Made by a program: the position numbers and the translations under genes. Below are positions 24,522 through 33,582 of a stretch of DNA of 64,000 bases, in pieces. Position 1 is the first letter of the stretch, and every line of letters begins with the position of its first letter. Source of the stretch: Psychrobacter sp. Cmf 22.2. Lineage in GTDB: Bacteria > Pseudomonadota > Gammaproteobacteria > Pseudomonadales > Moraxellaceae. The notes beneath the pieces were generated by a model. That model had not been told where the DNA came from. It did not search any database and was given only the letters and a program-made list of their open reading frames with translations. The stretch spans positions 248,001 through 312,000 of the forward strand of contig NZ_MRYA01000002.1 of assembly GCF_001921745.1 (NCBI RefSeq), written 5' to 3'.

Positions 24522-27164
24522 ATGTCTGTCTCTGAAACCGATGCTCAAATCATTAATCCTGATATGCCTGACGTGCCCCCGCATGCCCCCAGAAAAATCC
24601 ACCTGACAGACTATCAGTTGCCAAGTTTTGATGTAGATACTGTTGATTTAGATATAAAGATATTTGATGATCATGCAACGGTTGATAGTAAGCTAGTCAT
24701 GAATCGTCAAGCGACAGGTGATTTGGTGCTGTACGGTGAAGACGTTGAGCTTGTTACTATTGAGATGGATGGTGAGCCTTTAAGCTCCGAGCAATATAAC
24801 CAAGCAGATGGCAAACTTACGATTAGCGATGCGCCTGATAACTTAACATTAGAGTTGCAGGTTCGTATTCATCCGCAAACCAATACGGCACTCGAAGGTT
24901 TGTATATGGCAGGCACTGGCAGTGATACCATGTTCGTCACTCAGTGTGAGCCAGAAGGCTTTCGCAAGATTACTTTTTATCCAGATCGTCCCGATGTGTT
25001 GGCGATATTTACCACGCGCGTTGAAGCGGATAAACGCTATCCAACACTGCTTGCCAATGGTAATTTGGTCGAGCAAGGGGAGGTTGCAGATGCGCCAGAC
25101 CGTCATTATGCCATTTGGCACGATCCGACCAACAAGCCAAGCTATCTGTTTGCCTGCGTCGCTGCTGATTTAGATGTGCTTACCGATCATTATACGACCA
25201 GTGAAGGTCGCAAAGTCCTGCTTGAGTTGTACGCTAAAGCTAACGATATTGATAAATGTCATGTCGGTATGCAAGCATTGAAAGATGCAATGGAGTGGGA
25301 TGAGATCAATTACGGCCGTGCGTATGATTTGGATCGCTATATGATAGTCGCAGTCAGTCAATTTAATATGGGTGCGATGGAAAATAAAGGCTTAAACATA
25401 TTTAATACCGCCTGTGTATTGTCTAGCCCTGAGACCACGACCGACGCGCGTAGCTTCAATGTCAAAGCCGTCATTGCTCATGAATATTTCCATAACTGGA
25501 CAGGCAACCGTATTACCTGTCGTGACTGGTTTCAATTGTGTCTAAAAGAAGGCTTTACCGTCTACCGTGATCAATCGTTTTCGGCAGATCAGCAATCAAG
25601 TGCGGTGCAACGTATCGATGACGTAGCGACATTGCGAGCGCATCAGTTTACTGAAGATGCAGGACCACTGGCGCATCCAGTACGTCCTGAAAGCTTTGTT
25701 GAGATTAACAACTTTTATACCACGACTGTCTATGAAAAAGGCGCTGAAATCGTGCGTATGCTGGCCAATACATTGGGGACAGATAATTTCCGTAAAGGCA
25801 CTGATGAATATTTTCGTCGTTACGATGGTCAAGCCGTCACGGTTGAGGACTTTTTGTCAGCCCTAAGCATTACTGACGATAAAATTGAGGACTTCATCGA
25901 TTGGTACCGTCAGCCAGGTACGCCTATGCTATCTGGTCATCAAGACTATGATAGCGAGACGCAAACGCTGACCATTACTTTAAGTCAGCAAACGCGCCAC
26001 GTTAGCGGATTTGAGGCACCTAAGCCTTTACCTATTCCAGTCGCGACAGCGTTATTCGATAAAGCGTCTGGTGATATAGTTGGCAAGCGTATGTTGCTTT
26101 TAGAGCAAGCAACGCAGACCTTTAGCTTTGATAATATTACTAGCGAGCCTGTGGTGTCATTACTCCGTGATTTTAGTGCACCAGTACAGCTTAACTATGA
26201 TTACCAAGATGAAGACCTGGCATTTTTGCTCAAGCATGAGACCAATGGTTTTAACCGCTGGCAAGTGACGCAAATGCTGGTAAATCGTATTTTATTGCAA
26301 GGTCAGGGCACTAAAAGCAGTCCTGAGATATATCTGCAGGCATTGGCGCAGACACTACCTACGTTAGCTACTGATGATGCCATGTTGGCTGCGCGCTTGC
26401 TTGATATTCCATCAGCACAAGAGCTGGCCTCTGCCATTCACAAAAACTATGACCCAGTATTGATTAAAGAGCAGCGTGAAGGCTTGTATCGCCAAGTGGC
26501 GGAGTCGCTAGCGGAGCAGTGGACAGCGCTATATAAGCAACTGCCGTTACAGTCTTATGAGGATAGCTCTGAGGCTCGCGGCAACCGTGCACTACGTAAC
26601 GTAGTATTAGATATGGCGTTGACTGCCAAAGTCGCAGGCGCAGCTGAATGGGCGCAGCAGCAGTATGATAATGCTAGCTGTATGACCGAACGCTTTGGCG
26701 CTTTAAAGGCGATGGTTAATCATCAGGTCGCAAATGCTGATAAGTATTTGGCAGATTTTTATCATCGCTTTCAAGCAGACGACTTAGTGATTGACTTGTG
26801 GTTCAGTGTGCAAGCTGCTGCTGACAATGTGAATACGGATAAGATTAAAGAGCTAATGAATCATGCAGATTTCGATTGGAATACGCCCAATCGTGTACGC
26901 TCAGTCATTAGTGCTTTTACTTCGCAGCCGACGATACTTTGGACGCCAGACGGATTAGATATCTATACCGATGTTATTCAAAGGTTGGATGACGCCAATC
27001 CTGTCTTGGCCTCGCGCTTGTTACAAGTGCTCGCACGCTGGTATACTTTGATTGAGCCGCGTCGCCAGATGGCGCATGAGCAGCTTATCAGCTTGCAGAA
27101 AAAAGCTTCTTCTAAACATGTAATTGAGAGCTTAGATAGTGTATTGAGTGCAAAAGCGGATTAA
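24522..27164 (+). CDS. pepN: aminopeptidase N (M1 family)
   Basis: An 880-aa zinc aminopeptidase that removes N-terminal residues from peptides in the cytoplasm. The exopeptidase motif GAMENKG and the zinc motif HEYFH followed 18 residues later by the third ligand glutamate (KEGFTVYRDQ) are visible around residues 280-325. The DFW/W region FIDWYRQPGTP and the long C-terminal helical domain complete the M1 PepN plan. The start ATG at 24522 is preferred over the one at 24492 because AGGAA lies 6 bases upstream. No signal peptide, consistent with a cytosolic enzyme. Two hairpins follow it. Confidence 0.95.
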   Translation: MSVSETDAQIINPDMPDVPPHAPRKIHLTDYQLPSFDVDTVDLDIKIFDDHATVDSKLVMNRQATGDLVLYGEDVELVTIEMDGEPLSSEQYNQADGKLTISDAPDNLTLELQVRIHPQTNTALEGLYMAGTGSDTMFVTQCEPEGFRKITFYPDRPDVLAIFTTRVEADKRYPTLLANGNLVEQGEVADAPDRHYAIWHDPTNKPSYLFACVAADLDVLTDHYTTSEGRKVLLELYAKANDIDKCHVGMQALKDAMEWDEINYGRAYDLDRYMIVAVSQFNMGAMENKGLNIFNTACVLSSPETTTDARSFNVKAVIAHEYFHNWTGNRITCRDWFQLCLKEGFTVYRDQSFSADQQSSAVQRIDDVATLRAHQFTEDAGPLAHPVRPESFVEINNFYTTTVYEKGAEIVRMLANTLGTDNFRKGTDEYFRRYDGQAVTVEDFLSALSITDDKIEDFIDWYRQPGTPMLSGHQDYDSETQTLTITLSQQTRHVSGFEAPKPLPIPVATALFDKASGDIVGKRMLLLEQATQTFSFDNITSEPVVSLLRDFSAPVQLNYDYQDEDLAFLLKHETNGFNRWQVTQMLVNRILLQGQGTKSSPEIYLQALAQTLPTLATDDAMLAARLLDIPSAQELASAIHKNYDPVLIKEQREGLYRQVAESLAEQWTALYKQLPLQSYEDSSEARGNRALRNVVLDMALTAKVAGAAEWAQQQYDNASCMTERFGALKAMVNHQVANADKYLADFYHRFQADDLVIDLWFSVQAAADNVNTDKIKELMNHADFDWNTPNRVRSVISAFTSQPTILWTPDGLDIYTDVIQRLDDANPVLASRLLQVLARWYTLIEPRRQMAHEQLISLQKKASSKHVIESLDSVLSAKAD

Positions 27165-27187
27165 GAATTTACTTCAACAATTAAAAT

Positions 27188-27221
27188 AAAAGGCTAAGCT
27201 AGAATATTAGTTTAGCCTTTT
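27188..27221 (+). terminator. terminator after pepN
   Basis: Stem AAAAGGCTAA / TTAGCCTTTT with a 14-base loop 23 bp after the pepN stop. Confidence 0.8.
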
Positions 27222-27314
27222 GGCATTATGTAGCATCCATTGTGTTCCCTTTTTATATAAAGCTCATTTATTGCATAGTAAGAAAAAGCCTCTAACTCCA
27301 ATTTGGTTAGACAA

Positions 27315-27352
27315 TAAAAATCCCACCTACGAATAGATGGGACTTTTCTTTT
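27315..27352 (-). terminator. terminator after the DAHP synthase gene
   Basis: Inverted repeat around TCCCA / TGGGA with flanking A and T runs; on the minus strand the stem ends in TTTTTA, so it best fits the converging aro gene. Confidence 0.7.
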
Positions 27353-27385
27353 TTAATGAGCATTTAGGCAATCAATGGAAGACAA

Positions 27386-28468
27386 TTAGCGATTAGGTAA
27401 AATATCTTTAACCGTATCACGTAAGTTATGTATGGCAGTGACTGTGCTGTCCCAATCAAGACACCCATCAGTGATTGATTTACCATACTCAAGCTGACTT
27501 AAGTCCTCTGTCAGTTTTTGATTGCCGCCTTTTAGATGGCTTTCAATCATCATACCAATGATAGACTTGTTGCCTTTTTGAATTTGCTCAGCGACGTTTT
27601 GGATCACCATCGGTTGCAAATAAGGATCTTTACCTGAATTTGCATGGCTTGAGTCAATCATAATCTTGCTGTTGGTCTTACCTTTAGCAAGCTCGTTTTC
27701 AGCTTGAGCTACAGCAGTTTCATCATAGTTAGGTTTGCCATTACCGCCGCGCAGTACCACGTGTGCGTAAGCGTTGCCTTTCGACTTGATGATAGAGACT
27801 TGTCCATCTGCTGACAAGCCTAGGAAGCTATGACCTTCTTTTACTGCTTGCATCGCATTGACAGCGACAGTCATACCACCGTCAGTGCCGTTTTTGAAGC
27901 CTACTGGACATGATAAGCCTGAGCTCATTTCACGGTGTGTCTGGCTCTCAGTGGTACGCGCCCCAATCGCTGACCAGCTGATTAAGTCTTGCATGTATTG
28001 CGGCGTATTTGGATCCAAAGCTTCAGTGGCACAAGGCAAACCCTTCTCATTTAAATCAAGAAGTAGCTTACGAGCGGTGCGTAGACCTTTTTCGATATCA
28101 AAGCTGTCATTCATATCAGGATCGTTAATCATACCTTTCCAGCCAACAGTGGTACGCGGCTTTTCAAAATAGACACGCATAACGACAAATATAGTATCTT
28201 CGACTTCTTTAGCCAATACGGCTAAGCGATCAGCATATTCGTGAGCTGCCTTGATATCGTGGATAGAGCAAGGGCCGATGACTATAAACAGGCGCTTGTC
28301 TTTACCATCCAGAATATCTTGAATAGTATGACGACCTTTTAGGACGGTTTTATACGCTTCGTTCGAGAGGGGTAGCTCAGCTTTTAACTCAGCGGGAGTA
28401 ATTAAAGGGATGAATTGTTCAATATTCACGTCATCAATATCTGCGTTGTGGGTAGCTGTTGTTGTCAT
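27386..28468 (-). CDS. aroG: class I 3-deoxy-7-phosphoheptulonate (DAHP) synthase
   Basis: A 360-aa enzyme that condenses phosphoenolpyruvate and erythrose 4-phosphate, the entry step to aromatic amino acids. The class I signatures are FIVIGPCSIHD, MRVYFEKPRTTVGWKG, GARTTESQTHREMSSGLSCPVGFKNGTDG and MIDSSHANSGKDP. The metal-binding cysteine is in GPCS and the histidine in SSHAN. The E. coli paralogues AroF, AroG and AroH differ in feedback inhibitor; which one this corresponds to cannot be decided here, so the symbol is approximate. The ATG at 28468 has no strong ribosome-binding site. It is monocistronic and divergent from lpxB. Confidence 0.92.
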   Translation of the reverse strand: MTTTATHNADIDDVNIEQFIPLITPAELKAELPLSNEAYKTVLKGRHTIQDILDGKDKRLFIVIGPCSIHDIKAAHEYADRLAVLAKEVEDTIFVVMRVYFEKPRTTVGWKGMINDPDMNDSFDIEKGLRTARKLLLDLNEKGLPCATEALDPNTPQYMQDLISWSAIGARTTESQTHREMSSGLSCPVGFKNGTDGGMTVAVNAMQAVKEGHSFLGLSADGQVSIIKSKGNAYAHVVLRGGNGKPNYDETAVAQAENELAKGKTNSKIMIDSSHANSGKDPYLQPMVIQNVAEQIQKGNKSIIGMMIESHLKGGNQKLTEDLSQLEYGKSITDGCLDWDSTVTAIHNLRDTVKDILPNR

Positions 28469-28887
28469 GATTTTACTTCATCTAGCTAATATATAGGGAT
28501 ATTCATTATGCGGTCTAAATAGCAGGTTGGCAAGGGCAGTCGATGAGTTAATTGACTGATAACTGGAATGTTAAAACCAAAATTTTGTTATACTTGCCTA
28601 TTACTGGAATACATAGGGTCGGTTTTTGTTCTACATAACTTATCTAGTGTCTATATTTATATGCATAATCGTGCTTACTATATTTAATAAAAGAACTAAA
28701 AATAATAGGTTAAGGCCAATAGTTTTATACTTTACTGCTTAGACAAGACTTGGCTATTTCGTTTGTACTAGCTATTTTAAATGTTTGATCTAAGGCGCTT
28801 TCCTATCCCATTCTTACGACATAAGCTTTAATATTTCTTAAAATTGTTCATTATTTATTGTTACGTTGTTCAGATTGAGAGTTTGTC
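28469..28887. other. intergenic region, divergent promoters of aroG and lpxB
   Basis: A 419-bp AT-rich region with no gene or strong hairpin seen. No attenuator-like leader peptide rich in aromatic residues was found before the DAHP synthase gene. Confidence 0.5.
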
Positions 28888-30201
28888 ATGACTGATTCTG
28901 CCACACCCTTTCAAGCTACACAGGTGTCTGCCGACCCGCTTGGTAAGATAAAAGATAAACAGCATTTGTCGCATAAGCCATTGGTGATTGGTATTGTAGC
29001 AGGTGAGGTATCTGGCGATAGCTTGGGTGCAGACTTTATGCAGCAAATGAATAATCTACGTGATGATATCGTATGGGTCGGGGTTGGCGGCGCAAAAATG
29101 CAAGCGCAAGGATTACATAGTATTTTTCCACTAGCGCGTCTAGCAGTAATGGGATTGGTAGAGGTTTTATCGCAGCTATCTGACTTGCTTAAAGCGCGCC
29201 GTGAGCTACTAGCAGCCTTTCAAACTGCTCATATAGATTGGTTTGTCGGTATTGATGCGCCTGATTTTAATTTAAGGGTTGCAAAGAAGCTCAAACCAAA
29301 GGGGGTGTTCTGTGTGCAGTATGTCAGCCCATCAATTTGGGCATGGCGCGAATCGCGTATACATGGTATCAAGGCGGCGACCGACTTGGTGTTGTGCTTG
29401 TTTCCATTTGAGCTGACAGTATATGAGCGTCATAACCATCCGGCGATATGTGTCGGTCATCCGCTATTACGAACTCTCAATCAAGACTTAGTAGATACCC
29501 CAACCAATCAGCTACGTAGTGAGCTGGTTTGGCAAAATGATGGTTTACAGCAGTTTTTCGTTGAACGTTTTGATGATGTGAGTCAGCTGATTTGTGTAAT
29601 GCCAGGGTCAAGGCGTGGCGAGATAACAGCGATTTTGCCATTGATGTTAGATGGTATTCAAAAACTATTGTTAGTCGATCCTAAGTTATGTTTCATCATA
29701 CCGACTGTTGATCAAAACCATCAATATATCGTGCAAGACGTGATTGATCGGCGCTCAGAGCAGTTGCGTGCAGCCATCGTTGTAGTCTATGACCAAAGTC
29801 AGCCAGCCTTTAGCCAACAAGCCATGGCAGCTTCTGATATTATTATGCTAGCGTCAGGTACAGCGACACTTGAAGCCATGCTTCTTGAGCGTCCAATGGT
29901 CGTTATTTATCAATTAAATCAGCTGACTTATCAAATTGCGAAGCGTTTGGTAAAAGTGCCTTATGTCGCATTGCCCAATATATTGGCGGCAAAAGCTATC
30001 GTGCCTGAGCTGATACAAGAGCAAGCAAATGGAGAGAATATTTGCCGGACAGTCACAAAACTATTGCAGCCTCGTGCCTATGCCGAGCAGCTCCAAGCTT
30101 TGGTTGATACTAAGCGAACATTACAGCAGCAAAGCAATCATGAACCGGCCAATAGTGTCATTATGCAATGGTTTGCTCAAGATAGCCAAAAGCCGTCATA
30201 A
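28888..30201 (+). CDS. lpxB: lipid-A-disaccharide synthase
   Basis: A 437-aa glycosyltransferase (GT19) that joins UDP-diacylglucosamine and lipid X to form the lipid A disaccharide at the inner membrane. Motifs: IGIVAGEVSGDSLGADFM, GVGGAKMQAQGL, FVGIDAPDFNLRVAKKLK, YVSPSIWAWRESR, CVGHPLL, VMPGSRRGEI and MLASGTATLEAMLLERPMVVIY. A 30-residue N-terminal tail precedes the first strand, longer than in E. coli. It is followed 52 bp later by rnhB, the same order as in enterobacteria (lpxB-rnhB), so the pair is probably co-transcribed. Confidence 0.95.
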   Translation: MTDSATPFQATQVSADPLGKIKDKQHLSHKPLVIGIVAGEVSGDSLGADFMQQMNNLRDDIVWVGVGGAKMQAQGLHSIFPLARLAVMGLVEVLSQLSDLLKARRELLAAFQTAHIDWFVGIDAPDFNLRVAKKLKPKGVFCVQYVSPSIWAWRESRIHGIKAATDLVLCLFPFELTVYERHNHPAICVGHPLLRTLNQDLVDTPTNQLRSELVWQNDGLQQFFVERFDDVSQLICVMPGSRRGEITAILPLMLDGIQKLLLVDPKLCFIIPTVDQNHQYIVQDVIDRRSEQLRAAIVVVYDQSQPAFSQQAMAASDIIMLASGTATLEAMLLERPMVVIYQLNQLTYQIAKRLVKVPYVALPNILAAKAIVPELIQEQANGENICRTVTKLLQPRAYAEQLQALVDTKRTLQQQSNHEPANSVIMQWFAQDSQKPS

Positions 30202-30253
30202 AATCACTATCAGTTAAATATCAATAAAAAGTCATACAAGAAGTAGGCTATTC

Positions 30254-31126
30254 ATGAGTCACAAAACCATTTTAGATAATCATATTATCCCTATTAAAAG
30301 TGATATTGGGCTTATAGATATTAAAGGGCAGTTTATAGACTTAGCGGCCCTAATTCGTTTGCACGGTCAATTAAAGCTTACTGACGATTTATGTCAGATG
30401 ATCGTAAATAGAGGTCATGAAACAGAGATAACCTCGCTACAGATTGGTATTGATGAGGCAGGACGTGGACCTTTGCTTGGTAGTGTGAACGTTGCTGGCG
30501 CAATTTTGCCGCGCATATGGTCAGATCTTATAGAAAATCAGCCACTGCTAAATACGCCTTTATCGATATTGACGGACTCCAAAAAGTTGAGCGAAAAAAA
30601 GCGCGATAAGCTCTATCCGCTGGTGCAGCAACATGCTTTGGGTTATGTTATCGCGGAAATTCCAGCAGCGGTTATCGATCAGATCAATATACTACAAGCG
30701 ACTATGCTCGGTATGCGCTTATGCACAGAAGCACTACTAACGGCAGTGGCAACGCATTGTGCAGATATTATGAATAGTGCATCTTGTAAGCTGCAAGCTC
30801 AAGTATTATTCGATGGAAATCGCTGTCCAGATCTGGATTATCTGACACTTGCAACGCTTGGTATATCTGAGTCCAATATTGATTGCCAAGCTTGGGTAAA
30901 AGGAGATGCAAGGCACACTAGTATTGCAGCTGCCAGTATCTTAGCAAAAGTCAGTCGCGATCAAACTATGTACCAGTTAGATTCATTGTATCCGCAATAC
31001 GGTATTGCCAAGCATAAAGGTTATCCTACTCGTGCTCATATGGAAGCTGTGACACTTTATGGTCCGCTACCCGAGCATCGTCGTAGCTTTGGGCCGATAA
31101 GAAAAGCATTGAATAATGAAGGATAG
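30254..31126 (+). CDS. rnhB: ribonuclease HII with N-terminal extension
   Basis: A 290-aa ribonuclease that cleaves RNA in RNA-DNA hybrids and removes misincorporated ribonucleotides. The catalytic acidic residues sit in [34 protein letters not shown] and [21 protein letters not shown]; the C-terminal [17 protein letters not shown] is conserved. The family is usually about 200-215 aa; here about 63 residues precede the catalytic domain. The ATG at 30254 and the frame support translation of this extension, which contains no recognised domain. A shorter start at about 30398 would lack conserved upstream context. The gene ends before a terminator at 31289. Confidence 0.92.
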   Translation: MSHKTILDNHIIPIKSDIGLIDIKGQFIDLAALIRLHGQLKLTDDLCQMIVNRGHETEITSLQIGIDEAGRGPLLGSVNVAGAILPRIWSDLIENQPLLNTPLSILTDSKKLSEKKRDKLYPLVQQHALGYVIAEIPAAVIDQINILQATMLGMRLCTEALLTAVATHCADIMNSASCKLQAQVLFDGNRCPDLDYLTLATLGISESNIDCQAWVKGDARHTSIAAASILAKVSRDQTMYQLDSLYPQYGIAKHKGYPTRAHMEAVTLYGPLPEHRRSFGPIRKALNNEG

Positions 31127-31288
31127 AGTAGCCGTAAAAGCGCTATTTACTTCATTATTTCCTGTGTTTCTTCATTAAGTTGTATAGAGGAAAATAGCCT
31201 AAGCAAAACTACATAATATTTTCAAAACACCACTCAAGGCCGCCCTCCAAATCGTCTTTCCAATAAATTATAAAATCCACGTTCTATC

Positions 31289-31315
31289 AAACCGTCTACT
31301 ACAGACGGTTTTTTT
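31289..31315 (+). terminator. terminator downstream of rnhB
   Basis: Perfect stem AAACCGTCT / AGACGGTTT with loop ACTAC and a T run, 160 bp after rnhB and about 100 bp before the next gene. Confidence 0.9.
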
Positions 31316-31413
31316 ATGGTCATAAACGGTTCTATTTATCCTCAATTGGCATACTTATTGCTCATTCTGATTATGGTCACCCAATATGCTCATTTTACGA
31401 AATAGGATAAACG

Positions 31414-32733
31414 ATGAATTTTATTACCTCAAAGAAAAGTCTTGTCATGGCTCTCTCGTCAGCACTTCTTCTAACTGCTTGTGGTGGCGGTGGTAGTGAT
31501 AGCGGAAGCAGTAGCAGTAGTAACACGAGCAATGACAAGGGTTCAAGTAGTAGCCCAGATACCTCTAACTCACCTGAAACAGTAAACCCAACAGTATCTA
31601 ACGACACGTCCACCACCTCAAAGCCTACTACCTCTACTGAATCATCAGAATCTACTACTTCTCCAGAATCCTCAGACGCTGACACTACACCGACAGTATC
31701 AAAGACTGAAGTCGATATGATAAACGTTGAGAGTAAGAGTCATAAAGGGGCTGCGCAAGTAGGGTCAAGCCTACTAAGCTCGCAAAGACAGGCTTGTGCG
31801 CTTGGCGGAATGGCAGATAATGACGAGCTCAACAAAATAGCCACGCAACATGCGCAGTATATCCAGCATGTGTTTTCAAATAGTAGACCGACAATTTTTA
31901 ATGCTCATGGTGAAGAAGAGATTTCAGATATAAGGAATTGGACAGGAAAGAATAACCCGTTCTTTACAGGTGTTAGCTTTAAAGATCGACTGCTTAAAGC
32001 TGGGTATTCAAATCTGGCTCATGGAGTCGTGGAAAATATTTCGAGAGTTACTTACTACAGCTCAGCTGGTAAAGTTGCATCACCAGATTATGCGGCCCAT
32101 TCGATGACAAAATCTCTATTAGCAGCGCCTTATCATATGCGTTTATTAGTAACACCTAACCTCAGCCAAACAGGCTCAGGCATGATAGCTTATAAACCTT
32201 ACGGTAAAGCTGCTGACAAAAGCCAAAGTTATGTCTTTGTCAACGCCTCATCAGCTGATCAAAAAACAGAAAATCGTACGGTTAATGGTCTATTTACTTA
32301 TCCATGTACTGATGTAGTAGATACCAATACAGCGCTCTACAATGAATTTCCAAGCCCAGTGGCGGGGACAGGCCGTGACCTAGGTACTGACCCTATTGGA
32401 CAGCCTATCTATATTAATATGCCATCCGCCAAAAGCATTAAAATTAGCAATATCAAGTTTCGTGATGTCAAGCGTAATATAGATGTGCCAGTTGATTTAT
32501 TAGACTATAGCAACGACCCTCATAAGAGAACCGCTTATGAATTGCCACAAAATGAAGCCTTTATCTTACCACTCACTGATAGTTTACAAAGCTGTGAAAC
32601 GGGTCGTAGAAAAGGGAAGAACTGCGGGCTTTATGGCAATAGTGAATATCAAGTTAGCTTTGATGTCTTGGTAGACAATAAGACGCAAGAGTCTAAGCAA
32701 ATTACTTTTACAACGGGGGAAGTCAACTACTAG
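31414..32733 (+). CDS. CAP (SCP/PR1-like) domain lipoprotein
   Basis: A 439-aa secreted protein. The signal peptide ends in a lipobox LLTAC followed by a glycine stretch, so it should be a lipoprotein. Residues about 25-100 are a Ser/Thr/Pro/Glu-rich low-complexity linker. The domain from about residue 120 (RQACALGGMADNDELNKIATQHAQYI, HGEEE, ENIS, MTKSLLAAPYHMRLLVTPNLSQTGSGMI) follows the CAP/SCP layout: a cysteine-bearing helix, a histidine-glutamate cluster and a second histidine. Bacterial CAP proteins bind sterols, lipids or peptidoglycan; no activity can be assigned. The ATG at 31414 has AGGAT upstream. It is monocistronic between terminators. Confidence 0.78.
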   Translation: MNFITSKKSLVMALSSALLLTACGGGGSDSGSSSSSNTSNDKGSSSSPDTSNSPETVNPTVSNDTSTTSKPTTSTESSESTTSPESSDADTTPTVSKTEVDMINVESKSHKGAAQVGSSLLSSQRQACALGGMADNDELNKIATQHAQYIQHVFSNSRPTIFNAHGEEEISDIRNWTGKNNPFFTGVSFKDRLLKAGYSNLAHGVVENISRVTYYSSAGKVASPDYAAHSMTKSLLAAPYHMRLLVTPNLSQTGSGMIAYKPYGKAADKSQSYVFVNASSADQKTENRTVNGLFTYPCTDVVDTNTALYNEFPSPVAGTGRDLGTDPIGQPIYINMPSAKSIKISNIKFRDVKRNIDVPVDLLDYSNDPHKRTAYELPQNEAFILPLTDSLQSCETGRRKGKNCGLYGNSEYQVSFDVLVDNKTQESKQITFTTGEVNY

Positions 32734-32773
32734 TTGAATGACTTTGTAAATATTATATAGAGTCTTTATAAAG

Positions 32774-32806
32774 AAAGGGCTGAATCAGATTGTTGATCCA
32801 GCCCTT
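32774..32806. terminator. terminator between converging CAP-lipoprotein and DUF924 genes
   Basis: Imperfect stem AAGGGCTG-A-ATCA / TGAT-C-CAGCCCTT with a 6-base loop, between convergent genes; probably used in both directions. Confidence 0.75.
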
Positions 32807-32826
32807 CTTCTACGAGACGGAAAGGC

Positions 32827-33492
32827 TTAAAATGATGAATTTGGCTGCTTTAAAAACTCTTCTTCAGCAGCAGTTGATTCTCGGTCTAATACCTCATTAC
32901 GGTGCGGATAACGACCAAACTGTTCAATGATGTCTTTATGACGATGCTCAAAGTCGAGTGTCATTGCATCATTTAACTGTTCAAACAATGGTAAGTAGCG
33001 ATCATGAATCATCAAAGATTCAGAATGCATAAACGGCATAATCATAAATTTGCGCCACGGCATCGGTAGGGTATCGAAATAGGGTTGTTGAATGGCTTCT
33101 TGAGCTAATACCAGTGCCATTCCATCTTGCGCAAAAGCACCTACTTGATTGCGGCACAGATTACGAGAAAACTGATCTAACACGATAATCTCTGCCAATC
33201 GTCCTGCCAAAGCGGTAATTGAGCTGTTGCTATCTGCTGGCGCGTCTGTAATACGCCAAATCACGCATTCACCTTGCTGGGCGGCTTGCCAAATATCGTC
33301 AAATTTCTCTTTTATTTGATTATCAAAGTTATTGTTTTGTTCGAACCAATACTGCTCATTATCTTTATCAAACCAAAAATCTAAGACCGCACATGCATCA
33401 GCGTTAAGGTGTTCTAAATTGATATTCTTTAAATTAAGTTGCGATAAATTAGCTTGGCTGGCAGAGGTGGAATAATCAGTTGATAGTGACAT
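32827..33492 (-). CDS. DUF924 family protein
   Basis: A 221-aa soluble protein of the DUF924 family, of unknown function, predicted to be an all-helical TPR-like fold. The pattern VLDFWF..........WFEQN, LAEIIVLDQFSRNLCRN, AFAQDGMALVLAQ, PWRKFMIMPFMHSESL and GRYPHRNEVLDRESTAAEEEFL is diagnostic. About 30 residues precede the domain. No neighbour gives a functional hint; it is convergent with the CAP lipoprotein and divergent from nspC. Confidence 0.88.
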   Translation of the reverse strand: MSLSTDYSTSASQANLSQLNLKNINLEHLNADACAVLDFWFDKDNEQYWFEQNNNFDNQIKEKFDDIWQAAQQGECVIWRITDAPADSNSSITALAGRLAEIIVLDQFSRNLCRNQVGAFAQDGMALVLAQEAIQQPYFDTLPMPWRKFMIMPFMHSESLMIHDRYLPLFEQLNDAMTLDFEHRHKDIIEQFGRYPHRNEVLDRESTAAEEEFLKQPNSSF

Positions 33493-33582
33493 AAGATATT
33501 CTAATTATAATGAATTTAGTCTACTATAGCGCAAATATTTATATCTGTCATGATGCCAACAGCAGCGATTAGGTAACCTCTT

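Noticed and set aside
28469-28560. Leader-peptide attenuator before the DAHP synthase gene
   Set aside because: No short ORF rich in Phe, Tyr or Trp and no alternative hairpins were seen.
31395-31685. Minus-strand ORF opposite the CAP lipoprotein, rich in Ser, Val and Leu
   Set aside because: It is the antisense of the Ser/Thr-rich linker, a low-complexity effect. The plus-strand gene has signal peptide, lipobox and domain.
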